From positions 1 to 27,950 of IMG/VR virus record IMGVR_UViG_3300032050_000645: a DNA stretch of 27,950 nucleotides; one strand, 5' to 3'. The notes beneath the pieces are model-generated. The model was given only the letters and a program-made list of their open reading frames with translations. It did not search any database and had not been told where the DNA came from. The position numbers and the translations under genes were made by a program. This DNA is from a virus. Within the stretch, counting starts at the first letter, position 1. Each line of letters begins with the position of its first letter. Of the stretch, positions 14,201 through 21,626 are shown in pieces.

Positions 14201-16100
14201 TTCCGCCGGCTATTTTACCAGCTTCTGAAAGATCATCAAAAATAGTTTGTATCAGTTTAATAGCTCCAGCAAATACCATAATACCTGCTGAGAATATAAC
14301 TAAAGACACTCCCATTAGAGCTATTGCGCCTGCTCCTAAAATTATAGGCGCTGAAAGTGCTCCTATTATAGAGAATGCTAATCCTAATCCTATAATGATA
14401 CTTCCGGCTATTTTACCAGCTTCTGTTAGATCATCAAACATAGTCTGCAATAATCTAATTGCGACACCAAATACTAGTATCCCAATACTAAAAGAGAATA
14501 GGGCTCCTCCTATTGCAGTGACAGCGGCAGCTCCAGGGATAATAGCACCTGACATACTACCCACAACAGCAAAAGCTAATCCTATCCCCAGTATGATTCC
14601 ACCTGCGACTTTACCAGCTTGTGATAGATCATCAAATATAAATTGTAAAAGCTTAATAGCTACCCCATAAGCTAATACACCTATACTGAATGTTAATAAA
14701 GCAACTCCTATTTCGGCTAAAGCAAAAGCTCCTGGTATTATTGATCCAGACATTAGACCTAACAAACCTACTGCAGTTCCTAGAGCAGCAATAGTAAACG
14801 CTCCTAATATAACAGTTTCAAAATCAAAAAGTTTGATAGCTAAACCAAAGATAGCTAAACCAACTGAGAATAAACCTAACGCAACTCCCATTTCAGCTAA
14901 AGCAATAGAGCCTCTGGATACCCAGCCTTTACTATCTAGTTTGCCTATTAACCATAAAGCTCCTCCTAGACCAGCAATTACAATTCCACCTAATAAAGCT
15001 GTTTCATAATCAAAAAGCTGTAATGCTAATCCAAATATCATTAATCCTCCTGAAAACAAGAATAATGCTATTGACATTCCAATAAGTAGTAATGCGCCTG
15101 TTGCTATGTATTTATCGGCTAAACCTAGAATAGCAAATACTAATCCAAATCCAGCTATCATAAGCATACCTTGTAAGATAAGTGCTGGTGTAGATATTAT
15201 TACAGCTAGCATAAGTGAAGCAAGACCCATGGAAAACGCTAATAACCCTAACCCTATCATTCCAAGAGCTTTAGCACCTTTAGTTATCTGTTTAGATGCT
15301 AAACCTATTGCAGTAAAGACTAGAGCAAATGCACTTATAACTGCTACACCTTCGAGAATTTTAGCTGGTCCAATAGCCATTATTGCTAAAGTTAATGCAG
15401 CAAGACCCGCAGTCAACCACAGTATCCCTTTACCCATTGTTTTAAAAGCTTTAGCACCGTCTTCTAGTTGTTCAGCTTTAGCTCCTATTCCTACGAAAAG
15501 AGCAGCCACACCTCTAGCTACCAGAGCTCCCAAGAGAACTAATGGAGCTGCTAATCCCATTAGAATTAACCCTCCTAGTGCTTTAGTTAGTGATAATAAA
15601 CCTTCTGCTGTATTTTTGAGAGCTTTTGCTCCCTCTGCTGACTTTTTGCTGTCTAAATCTTTAAACGCATCTTGCATACCTCCAATAAGTCTAGCTAGAA
15701 GAGGTTTTTTGCCTTCGAATAATATTTTTGAAGCTAATTTTAACTTCAAAAGTTTCATAGGTGTCATCACTTTTAATAACACGTCAAAAGCATCACCTAA
15801 TCCTTTTGCAAATTCACCAAAATCTTTCGCTGCAGAACTAGTGACTTTATTAGCCACTTCTACTAATTTCTCAGAAAATACGATTACATCTTCACCTTTC
15901 TTTGCGTCAAATGACATAACCGCAACAGAAGCGATAAGAGATTCTAGAGAAGAACCTAATCCTCCTAAAATAGCTCCTGCTTTGCCGACTTTCTTGTCGG
16001 CTTTATCGGATTTTTTATCCAATCCAGATTGGATAGCTGATAGGGATTTCTCCATGTTACGAGAAATCCCTATCAGAATATCAAATTGCTTGTCGTTCAA
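11223..16100 (-). CDS. Tail tape measure protein, about 1625 aa
   Basis: Its size, position after tube and chaperone genes, and composition identify the tape measure, the protein that sets tail length. Residues about 1-150 are helical and charged. Residues about 160-800 are a long series of Gly/Ala/Leu/Ile-rich hydrophobic helices in tandem repeats, likely to insert in the host membrane at DNA entry. Residues about 845-1300 are a second repeat array of about 103 aa per unit (DPSKLVY...VIPK...RYGG.EGGWF...SPVRKGIDAISGLG). Residues about 1320-1530 are helical; the end is Gln/His/Lys-rich and disordered. At 0.15 nm per residue the tail would be near 240 nm. No ATG opens the frame: a TGA precedes it, the first candidate is TTG at 16100, and the first ATG is codon 16 (16055), inside a hairpin loop. 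Confidence 0.9.
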   Translation of the reverse strand: MNDKQFDILIGISRNMEKSLSAIQSGLDKKSDKADKKVGKAGAILGGLGSSLESLIASVAVMSFDAKKGEDVIVFSEKLVEVANKVTSSAAKDFGEFAKGLGDAFDVLLKVMTPMKLLKLKLASKILFEGKKPLLARLIGGMQDAFKDLDSKKSAEGAKALKNTAEGLLSLTKALGGLILMGLAAPLVLLGALVARGVAALFVGIGAKAEQLEDGAKAFKTMGKGILWLTAGLAALTLAIMAIGPAKILEGVAVISAFALVFTAIGLASKQITKGAKALGMIGLGLLAFSMGLASLMLAVIISTPALILQGMLMIAGFGLVFAILGLADKYIATGALLLIGMSIALFLFSGGLMIFGLALQLFDYETALLGGIVIAGLGGALWLIGKLDSKGWVSRGSIALAEMGVALGLFSVGLAIFGLAIKLFDFETVILGAFTIAALGTAVGLLGLMSGSIIPGAFALAEIGVALLTFSIGVLAYGVAIKLLQFIFDDLSQAGKVAGGIILGIGLAFAVVGSMSGAIIPGAAAVTAIGGALFSFSIGILVFGVAIRLLQTMFDDLTEAGKIAGSIIIGLGLAFSIIGALSAPIILGAGAIALMGVSLVIFSAGIMVFAGAIKLIQTIFDDLSEAGKIAGGIILGLGLAYSTIGLMSPLVILGSVAMTLIGTTLLVYSIGLAVFAGAVKLATMAVGSDVDTLGDKFSGIITGIGWAISEMGLLIVPISLGTASLALMGTSLAFAGAGILAFGGALSVLNSQGLLIEGKDGETIKGLGVLQSIATAMAGVGWTFLTEPWTLLGISSSIGMGASLLVLGGGLYMAAEALAKIPDMSRFVEDLFSEKGLIPVMAEAFANIGNKYSGGVLGFLAGIVGADPVSRGMRTVSGLGEALKQIAGGIVAFSDFTAFPVLAPNPKDPSKLIYSTVDIFGQVIPNIQTFLPPMLTALANVFADIGNLYGGSDGGWFKPNDPSPVRKGIDAISGLGGVLQEIAGSIVAFANFDAFPIKVPDPKDPSKLVYQSVNLWDVIPKIKDTLLGGGEVGSGGLIFALADVFAEIGRRYGGKEGGWFTADDPSPVRKGIDAISGLGNELQSLVGAIVKFANFESFPIQIPDANDPSKLVYKSVNLSEVIPKMQKTLLGDGSIAGGGLILSLADMFAKIGERYGGTEGGWFTSGSESPVRKGIDAISGLGKELESVVGAVIKFANFETFPVQVPDPKNPSKLIYQSVNLLDVIPKIQNILVGDMSVNGKVSGKEGLLMSLAKIFSNIGAKYGADGFVSQNGVKEGIQAVSGIGKVLSDIAGGILAFGEIERGIPIYNEKGKIKEYRPFDMVKIETTIKNVLTMIPKVFQGLDIDQIEKANEIADKAKPLAQTIGKIAETFQKLMVEDNKKKKSVIGDLGPALKQFITDTKDLQIDDEKTKSLDKFANVLEKLSKTGKGLGEFADSLSKTSKSFNLFTPAFEKFSTNLDKFARFETSFSNLVKNQSHYRFDLFAKSMGTLKEHVNTFNVENLKVTDSLMKSLAILSKSPDTLGEQIKESIGEAFDGLVEALKKLVKEMAPSPQVVVSNGGGAEEKKTDEKSDKTQNKVVHHQQTIHQPPVQQQLTTSQISAAFVDALNTFANSKKKISVDPTP
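12240..13560 (-). repeat. Tandem repeats of 309 bp (103 aa) inside the tape measure gene
   Basis: The plus-strand string beginning ATAGCATCTATACC (coding for GIDAIS) recurs at 12565, 12874 (one change) and 13183, exactly 309 bp apart. Flanking units are degenerate. The units share the protein pattern NPSKLIYQSVNL, GGLI.SLAD.FA.IG, YGG.EGGWF, SPVRKGIDAISGLG and KFANF..FP. Confidence 0.85.
13840..15620 (-). repeat. Hydrophobic tandem repeats (about 198 bp, 66 aa) inside the tape measure gene
   Basis: The string GATCATCAAA (part of the FDDL codons) lies at 14231, 14429 and 14627, exactly 198 bp apart; weaker copies continue to about 15010. Each unit encodes FDDLSEAGKIAGGIILGLGL plus a glycine-rich helix pair. 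Confidence 0.8.
16037..16076 (-). promoter_or_regulatory. Perfect 16-bp inverted repeat at the tape-measure start
   Basis: Arms CTGATAGGGATTTCTC and GAGAAATCCCTATCAG are perfect complements around an 8-nt loop. On the mRNA the loop reads GTAACATG, so the first in-frame ATG (16055) sits in the loop. It lies within codons 9-21 counted from the TTG at 16100. It has no following T-run, so it is not a terminator. Confidence 0.75.
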
Positions 16101-16105
16101 AACTC

Positions 16106-16123
16106 TAGAAAATCATTTTTCTA
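16106..16123 (-). promoter_or_regulatory. Small hairpin with ATG in loop before the tape measure
   Basis: Minus strand TAGAAAA-ATGA-TTTTCTA, a 7-bp stem with a four-base loop. The ATG begins a three-codon frame (ATG ATT TTC TAG) lying out of frame with the tape measure. The 5' arm is part of the late-promoter motif, so only read-through mRNA would contain it. Confidence 0.45.
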
Positions 16124-16129
16124 TATATT
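16121..16129 (-). promoter_or_regulatory. Putative late promoter AATATATAG
   Basis: One base different from GATATATAG, between the stop of the 95-aa chaperone (16141) and the tape-measure start. Twenty nt before the TTG at 16100. Confidence 0.55.
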
Positions 16130-16140
16130 CTTTCCTAGAA

Positions 16141-16428
16141 TTAAAAATTCATGTTAGGAAACGAAGGCATGTTTGGCATACTTGGCATGTTCGGTGACAT
16201 GCTTTTCATTTGCCTTTGCATTTGGCTCATATTGAAACTGTTGTTTCCGCCATTTCCTTCCTTTTTCTTTCTATCTTCTTCTTCTTTTTCAGCTAGCATT
16301 TTTAAACTATCCACCAATTCTTCTAATTCATAGAAGGCCATCTTGTCCATTTCAGATGGCTGTAAATGCGAATACTTAAGAAGTGCTGCTCTAAGATCAT
16401 AAAAGTTTTGAAGAGATATCTGAAACAA
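16141..16428 (-). CDS. Second tail assembly chaperone (tape-measure chaperone), 95 aa
   Basis: Its place between a gp26-like gene and the tape measure, and its small helical build (LRAALLKYSHLQPSEMDKMAFY, ELEELVDSLK, EKEEEDRKK), fit the T partner of a G/T tail chaperone pair. The C-terminal 30 residues are Met/Pro-rich (MSQMQRQMKSM then PNMPSMPNMPSFPNMNF). No ATG precedes the conserved part: the frame reaches back to 16473 without one, and the best start is TTG at 16428, which overlaps the gp26-like gene by 32 bp. It may instead be made as a fusion by ribosomal frameshifting from that gene. The first ATG (16350) would lose the first helix. Confidence 0.7.
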   Translation of the reverse strand: MFQISLQNFYDLRAALLKYSHLQPSEMDKMAFYELEELVDSLKMLAEKEEEDRKKKEGNGGNNSFNMSQMQRQMKSMSPNMPSMPNMPSFPNMNF

Positions 16429-17362
16429 GGAAAAGACTTTTGACTCCGCCTCGAAAGTTAAGGGGTGCCTCTACCTCCGTGCCGCACCCTGAACATTCAT
16501 TTTTTAAATTTGCATTAACTGTCTTTTGCATTTTATCAACAAACCAGTCAACAACTGAAATTTTGTCTAATGACCATGCATAAGAATCTTGAAGAGTTTT
16601 ATGATAAGAAGCTGAATTTAACAGTCTCCAGTCAGGGAAAACAAACGGCGCCCATCTTAAAAAGGCTTTGTCGTAATCTTCTTTAGTCTGAGCTTTTTCT
16701 CTTAAGTATGTTTTAATAAAAGACATCGTACCTAAAGTAGGTAAATAAAGTTTTATTTCTTCTCCGTTTTGTAGTCTCAAATGGAAACAACGTTCTTCTT
16801 CAGAAAATCTAGGTTGTAATTCATCAGCTGGAGTATAATAAGATAACATTTCTTTTACGATAGGACGTGTATCTTGTTTACCACAATTTTTACAGTCAAA
16901 AGAAACATTTAATGCATTCTCTCCTTTTTTGAATGTATATTCTCTAATAGCAAAAACGATGAAAAATCTATCAATCTCTTTAAGATCTTTAAAATTTCCC
17001 ATTTGTCTAGGAAATCTTATTTTACAACATTTATCTACTATTCTATTTAAAGCATCATCTAAGCTTAATAAATCCTCTTCATCTATAGTAGACCAGTGAC
17101 GAATCTCTGCAGCCATAGCAGCTCTAATAGTTATTTCGGTTCCGTCTGGGTAAAAAATACCTTGAGAAGGCAGCGAATCTAGTTTAACTCTAATCCAACC
17201 GATATCTTCTATAACTGTTTTCTCTTCTTCGAAAAGATGAACTTTTCCAAGACTTTTTCTTTCAGATTCTTCAGATTCTTCAGGAATTACACTTAGATTT
17301 TTTTCTCTCTCTTCGATTAAGCGTCTAGCCTCATCTTGAAAGTCATTCTGATTTTGATCCAT
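16397..17362 (-). CDS. T4 gp26-like baseplate hub assembly/tail chaperone protein, 321 aa
   Basis: Residues about 60-140 carry the T4_baseplate (gp26) pattern: VKLDSLPSQGIFYPDGTEI (59-77), then IRAAMAAEIRHWSTIDEED and DALNRIVDKCCKIRF, LKEIDRFFIVFAIREYTF. Two CxxC pairs, C157/C160 (CKNCGKQ) and C290/C293 (CSGCGTE), make a zinc ribbon split by a 130-residue helical segment. The acidic N-terminal 50 residues are disordered. T4 gp26 is about 208 aa, so this one is longer. It has its own GATAAATAA motif 15 nt before the ATG and a terminator separates it from the tube gene. It overlaps the next frame by 32 bp, as G/T tail chaperone genes do. Confidence 0.82.
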   Translation of the reverse strand: MDQNQNDFQDEARRLIEEREKNLSVIPEESEESERKSLGKVHLFEEEKTVIEDIGWIRVKLDSLPSQGIFYPDGTEITIRAAMAAEIRHWSTIDEEDLLSLDDALNRIVDKCCKIRFPRQMGNFKDLKEIDRFFIVFAIREYTFKKGENALNVSFDCKNCGKQDTRPIVKEMLSYYTPADELQPRFSEEERCFHLRLQNGEEIKLYLPTLGTMSFIKTYLREKAQTKEDYDKAFLRWAPFVFPDWRLLNSASYHKTLQDSYAWSLDKISVVDWFVDKMQKTVNANLKNECSGCGTEVEAPLNFRGGVKSLFLVSDISSKLL

Positions 17363-17377
17363 TTTTTGTAAGTTTTT

Positions 17378-17386
17378 TTATTTATC
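17378..17386 (-). promoter_or_regulatory. Putative late promoter GATAAATAA
   Basis: Minus strand, 15 nt before the ATG at 17362. Close to T4 late TATAAATA and shared with the tail-tube gene (18091-18099). Confidence 0.6.
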
Positions 17387-17451
17387 TCTCTCTTTTTAGA
17401 CTACTGCGAGATAATTATTTTAGATAGTCTTTAAAAGGGTTCTGATAAACA

Positions 17452-17481
17452 GAAAAGGAGCTCTGAATAGAGCTCCTTTTC
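17452..17481 (-). terminator. Intrinsic terminator after the tail tube gene
   Basis: Perfect 13-bp stem GAAAAGGAGCTCT / AGAGCTCCTTTTC with a four-base loop, 19 nt past the tube stop at 17501. The stem ends in TTTTC and is followed by TGTTTAT. Confidence 0.87.
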
Positions 17482-17500
17482 GGTAAAAAATTTATAAAAA

Positions 17501-18067
17501 TTATGCAGTAGTATCGTTCCAGTAATCTGCTCTGAACGTGAAACCTGATATTGTATACTTATCCGTTGATGCGTAGTCAAATTCGATAGCGTTGATATTA
17601 GTTGTTGGCCATACTACATCAAAAGTGTATCTTCTGAACACATCACCTACACGTGTATAAGCTTCTAAAACCATAGGTCCACCAGCGTAATCTTTCTTCA
17701 AACTCATAGCACCTGTCAATGGGTCGAATATTCTGTTACACCAAGCTTTTAAACCTTTATACATATACATAGAGTTGGCATCGTCTAAGTTGACCTCAAA
17801 ATCTATCGTGATGTCCACAAAAGTTTGATCTAGCTTAGAGTTTGCGTAAGATCTTGTCCACCCTTTGTAAGTTTGTTGCACGCCTGCAGGAGGAGTTTTA
17901 TCTACATCAAGACCACCAACTTTGATAACTTGTTCCATTAACAATGGAGTAGTCCAGTTTGGAAGACCTTTAGGAGGTTGAATAGTAATCTCAAACAAGT
18001 TAAGGTAAACCGGTTCGTACTTCTCCATAGAAGCCTTTGAATTTTTGTAATGTGGTAACTTTGCCAT
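17501..18067 (-). CDS. Tail tube protein (T4 gp19-like)
   Basis: 188 aa, the length of T4 gp19 (about 163) plus a little. It shows the family course: N-terminal NLFEITIQPPKGL (23-35), then LLMEQVIKVGGLDVDKTP, TYKGWTRSYANSKLDQTFVD, ITIDFEVNLDD, MYKGLKAWCNRIFDPLTGAM, and a closing VVWPTTNINAIEFDYAS...YTISGFTFRADYW. These are typical for phage T4 gp19/T4-like tube proteins. It polymerises as hexameric rings inside the sheath. It follows the sheath gene by 57 nt with its own GATAAATAA motif and is ended by a strong terminator, as expected for a major structural protein. Confidence 0.93.
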   Translation of the reverse strand: MAKLPHYKNSKASMEKYEPVYLNLFEITIQPPKGLPNWTTPLLMEQVIKVGGLDVDKTPPAGVQQTYKGWTRSYANSKLDQTFVDITIDFEVNLDDANSMYMYKGLKAWCNRIFDPLTGAMSLKKDYAGGPMVLEAYTRVGDVFRRYTFDVVWPTTNINAIEFDYASTDKYTISGFTFRADYWNDTTA

Positions 18068-18090
18068 ACTATTAAAGTTTTTTATCTTTT

Positions 18091-18099
18091 TTATTTATC
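18091..18099 (-). promoter_or_regulatory. Putative late promoter GATAAATAA
   Basis: Minus strand, 23 nt before the tube ATG at 18067, between the sheath stop (18125) and the tube gene. Followed by AAAAGATAAAAAAC, an A-rich leader. Confidence 0.6.
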
Positions 18100-18124
18100 T
18101 TTTCAAAAGTTAGTTTTTACTAGA

Positions 18125-21100
18125 TTATGCTATAGTAAATCCTCCTGACGCAATTCCTCCAGTTTTAAGAACAGTTACTCTGTTGATAAATTTCTGTGCT
18201 CCTCTTGCAGGTTCTATACCAATGTCTAGGATAGCGAAATTTTGATCGATAATATCTGGAGTGTTATTAGATTCATCCATGATAGTAGCAAAATCGTAAA
18301 TTCCTCCACCTGATCTTACTCCATCTAAGTAAGCATCTACAATTGATTTAATTTGCAATCTTGTAGAAGCATCGTTGAATTCGAATAAGAAATTAGCTAA
18401 TACATCTTCTACAGCTTCTTCTACAGTGATTAACAAATCTCTAACGTGTAAATTATTGAATGCTGAAGGAGTTTTCTGGTATGCAGATTGATTACCATGA
18501 ATCATGAATCCAATTCCTCTTCTGAATACTATCGGGTTCCAACCCATCGGCTCTAAATAATCTCTATCTTTATCAGAGAAATCATATTCTAAACCTACAA
18601 GTTTAGGATTTGAAAGAACACCTCGTCTTGGACCTGCTACAATTGAATAAGGTTGTCCGTTGATAAATTTACGGATAAAATTATTTGAAACATCTGCAGC
18701 CGGTGGAATACTGAAATTCTTGTTGTTTTCTCTGATCACTAAGAATGGTGCAAAGAAACCTGAGAATTTTGCTCCGTTATCTTCATCAGGTAAAGAATAC
18801 GTGAATGAAGGTCCAAGTGTTAAGTTACCTCCGTCTGCAATGTATTGAGTCTTAAGTAACGGTTTTGGATCAGTTTGAGATGGTAATTCAGTAAATCTAG
18901 GATCAGTGCTTGCCACAAATTGCGAAATTGATGGAGCATTCATGATAGCTAAACATTTCTGTCTTTTCTTAGCAAGTTTAGTTACAATATTTTTTGGATA
19001 AGATTGCGTATTCAATCCACCGTTGAAAGTATCTATAATGTATCTAAAAGCTATAATATGTCTACTTGATAAAGCTTCAGGTAAGTTTGAATTAGCTTCA
19101 TCTAACATACCTAAGATTTTTGCTAGTTGAGAATTTGAACCGTTAGGTAAATGATAGCTAGTAATTTTAAATCCTGGTAAGTAAGTAGGTTGATATCCAG
19201 GTGTAGCTTGGTCAACAGATTTATATCTAATGATATCAGATCCATAATTAGCTAGCCTCTGGTTAACATTTATTTCATAGTATCCACTATAAGTACCTGA
19301 AGAAATTTTCTTCTTACTTATAACTCTAGTTAAAATATAATCAGATATATTTCCTGAATTTAATGGATCAGCTACTAAATATTGTCCAACTTGTATTTTA
19401 CTTTCATCTATAGCTGATACATAACAAGTAGTTCTTGTAGTGTTAAAACCTGTTGCAGTAACAGTAGATGCATAATCTCCAACTAAAGAGTAAATTCTTA
19501 AATCAGAACCTGTAGAAGATCCTGAAGAATCTTTAATATCAGCAAATGTCCAGCTTCCAGTGTATCCAATAGTTAAAGAAGGATCGATGTAAGCTTTGAT
19601 AGTAACAGTTTTAACTGCATCAGTGTCAAATCCAAAAGATGCTGATAAATAAAGAGGAGTAGGTCCTGCTATATAAGCTATATCAGAATCAGATAAAATA
19701 CCGGTATTGAAGTCTACATAAGCTGGAGAGAATTCATATCCTGTATAATAGCTTTGTTGTCCTGATACTACTACATGTTTAAATACGTCAGGTTGTTTAA
19801 CAACTTTGAATGTTGTAATAGTACTATTGGTATCTATTACATCAAATAAAGATCCTTCATTACCTGAAGTAGCCTCCCAGTAAACTTTAAAGAATGTGTT
19901 AATGTATCCAATATTAGTAGCTCCTTCGAATTCAGCATTTGTTGTATCTACTGTAATCTCCGTATCAGATCCTGATGCTGCAACTGATACTACTCTAAAG
20001 TAATATCTTAAACCAGTATTTTCTGCAAGAATCCAGTTTCCAGGATTAAGATCTCCAAGAGCTCCTGCACCACTAACTACTATAGTCGAACTAGTTTTTG
20101 AAATTACCTGAGCATTTTTTCCGGCAGTAGTCCCTTCAGTCTGTTTATCAGGATGTGAAATTGCTAACTTTAATCTAATATCAGATCCTACTGTAACTTC
20201 ATTGACAGAAGTTATCGTAGCTAATTTTGTACCTGAAACACCTTCAAATGCTAAAGATGATCCAGATTTAAGAGAAGATAATTCGGCGTATTGTGTTGCG
20301 CTGAAAAATTCTTTTCTTAATACTAAGATATTATTGAATTTACCTTCATTACCTGTACCATAGTAACTTGTAAGATAAGCAGCCTTAGATGGTACGTTTC
20401 TATAGTAACCATTAGTAGCAGGCAAATAACCAGCTCCTGCTGGTAAATTTGTTGTAGCAGCAGTACCTAAATCGTATTGATAAGTATTATTAGTTAGAGT
20501 ATGAGTTGATACTCCAGTAAAATCTTCATATTCTTTAGAAGTAAAGTTATAAGAAAGGAAATTAATAGAACTATTAGTTGAATTAATTAATGAGTGACCT
20601 ATCATATCTACTCTACCCGATATTGCAGTACTAGTAGCATCATAATCATTTAATGCATCTCTATTAAGAGCACAGAAAAGACCTGTAGTAGCTATAGCTG
20701 AGTTTATGATAGTATCTATACTATAGTTTACTCCATTGTTATCTACTAAATCGGGAATGATAGATCCTTGAAAAGATCCAAGTCTTGTAATTTGCGCGTT
20801 GTTCAAGAAATCATTCAATTTAGATTTGATAATTCCTCTAGTATCAAAATACTGTGAAAAGCTAGGATCTGCGCTTAATGTAGAAAAATCTGTCCAGTTT
20901 CCTCCTACTATATCAATACTAACAAAGTAATCAGATATGAAATCGAATTCTTTTATAAATTCTGGAACATTTCCAGGTCCAAACCAATCTCTTGCTGTTA
21001 CATCAAAACCAGGTAAACTTCCCGTCTTTCTAATTATTACGCTGTAAGGTGTTTGCCCCAAGTTTACAAAATTAAATAACTTCCCTTGGTTAGGTGAAGT

Positions 21101-21562
21101 TGAAGAGTTTACGTTAGCAAGAAAATATGAAGTATCAGGAAAGTAGAATCTTTCTTTGTTAAAGAAAGAACTGAATAAAACTGATTCTTCAGTACCATTA
21201 GCTTCAGTAGAACTTAATGAGAAACTTTTATACTTGACATAATCTGCATTAGCTGTTGTAACGTCGTTATTCAAAGGCATTAAGTTCAATGCGAAACATG
21301 GTCCTGTTTCCAAACAAGTGAATAAACTTCTATGGAAAAAAGAACCTTTGTTTTCAAGATCTTTATCTATGTCTCCGAAAATTCTTCTTGCAGTCTTAAC
21401 ATCATTACAGAAAACCGGTGCGTTAATAGGCCCCTTCTTAGAGAAACCTACTACTAATCTTGTTGTCTGAGTATTGATAACAATGCTTTCTGAAGCATCA
21501 AATTCTACAGTATATATACCTGATGCTTTAAATTGGCTCAGATCTAATCTTATTTTTGCCAT
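18125..21562 (-). CDS. Contractile tail sheath protein (T4 gp18-like), 1145 aa
   Basis: The C-terminal part carries the sheath signature: YSIVAGPRRGVL, YLEPMGWNPIVFRRGIGFMI, then NNLHVRDLLITVEEAVEDVL, FLFEFNDASTRLQIKSIVD, AYLDGVRSGGGIYDF and ILDIGIEPARGAQKFINRV. The N-terminus (about 1-110) holds VVGFSKKGPINAPVF and FGDIDK, matching the sheath start. It is far longer than T4 gp18 (659 aa): the middle, about 350-800, is Ser/Thr/Gly-rich with beta-strand repeats (for example ISGAGALGDLNPGNWIL-like) and no similarity I recognise, so insertion domains probably face outward. It has a GATATATAG promoter 35 nt before the ATG, consistent with high late expression. Confidence 0.93.
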   Translation of the reverse strand: MAKIRLDLSQFKASGIYTVEFDASESIVINTQTTRLVVGFSKKGPINAPVFCNDVKTARRIFGDIDKDLENKGSFFHRSLFTCLETGPCFALNLMPLNNDVTTANADYVKYKSFSLSSTEANGTEESVLFSSFFNKERFYFPDTSYFLANVNSSTSPNQGKLFNFVNLGQTPYSVIIRKTGSLPGFDVTARDWFGPGNVPEFIKEFDFISDYFVSIDIVGGNWTDFSTLSADPSFSQYFDTRGIIKSKLNDFLNNAQITRLGSFQGSIIPDLVDNNGVNYSIDTIINSAIATTGLFCALNRDALNDYDATSTAISGRVDMIGHSLINSTNSSINFLSYNFTSKEYEDFTGVSTHTLTNNTYQYDLGTAATTNLPAGAGYLPATNGYYRNVPSKAAYLTSYYGTGNEGKFNNILVLRKEFFSATQYAELSSLKSGSSLAFEGVSGTKLATITSVNEVTVGSDIRLKLAISHPDKQTEGTTAGKNAQVISKTSSTIVVSGAGALGDLNPGNWILAENTGLRYYFRVVSVAASGSDTEITVDTTNAEFEGATNIGYINTFFKVYWEATSGNEGSLFDVIDTNSTITTFKVVKQPDVFKHVVVSGQQSYYTGYEFSPAYVDFNTGILSDSDIAYIAGPTPLYLSASFGFDTDAVKTVTIKAYIDPSLTIGYTGSWTFADIKDSSGSSTGSDLRIYSLVGDYASTVTATGFNTTRTTCYVSAIDESKIQVGQYLVADPLNSGNISDYILTRVISKKKISSGTYSGYYEINVNQRLANYGSDIIRYKSVDQATPGYQPTYLPGFKITSYHLPNGSNSQLAKILGMLDEANSNLPEALSSRHIIAFRYIIDTFNGGLNTQSYPKNIVTKLAKKRQKCLAIMNAPSISQFVASTDPRFTELPSQTDPKPLLKTQYIADGGNLTLGPSFTYSLPDEDNGAKFSGFFAPFLVIRENNKNFSIPPAADVSNNFIRKFINGQPYSIVAGPRRGVLSNPKLVGLEYDFSDKDRDYLEPMGWNPIVFRRGIGFMIHGNQSAYQKTPSAFNNLHVRDLLITVEEAVEDVLANFLFEFNDASTRLQIKSIVDAYLDGVRSGGGIYDFATIMDESNNTPDIIDQNFAILDIGIEPARGAQKFINRVTVLKTGGIASGGFTIA

Positions 21563-21597
21563 GCTAGAACGTGTTTTTTATTTCTTCTTTTCTTTTA

Positions 21598-21606
21598 CTA
21601 TATATC
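21598..21606 (-). promoter_or_regulatory. Putative late promoter GATATATAG
   Basis: Between the terminase stop (21627) and sheath ATG (21562), with a purine-rich 35-nt leader (AAAAGAAAAGAAGAAATAAAA). No -35-like element is obvious. Confidence 0.7.
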
Positions 21607-21626
21607 TTAAACATTTTCATAATTTC

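Noticed and set aside
15106-16197. Plus-strand open frame of 363 codons
   Set aside because: It lies opposite the tape-measure gene, is Pro/Ala/Ile/Asn-rich with no recognisable domain, and results from codon bias of the repeats; no promoter or leader is seen.
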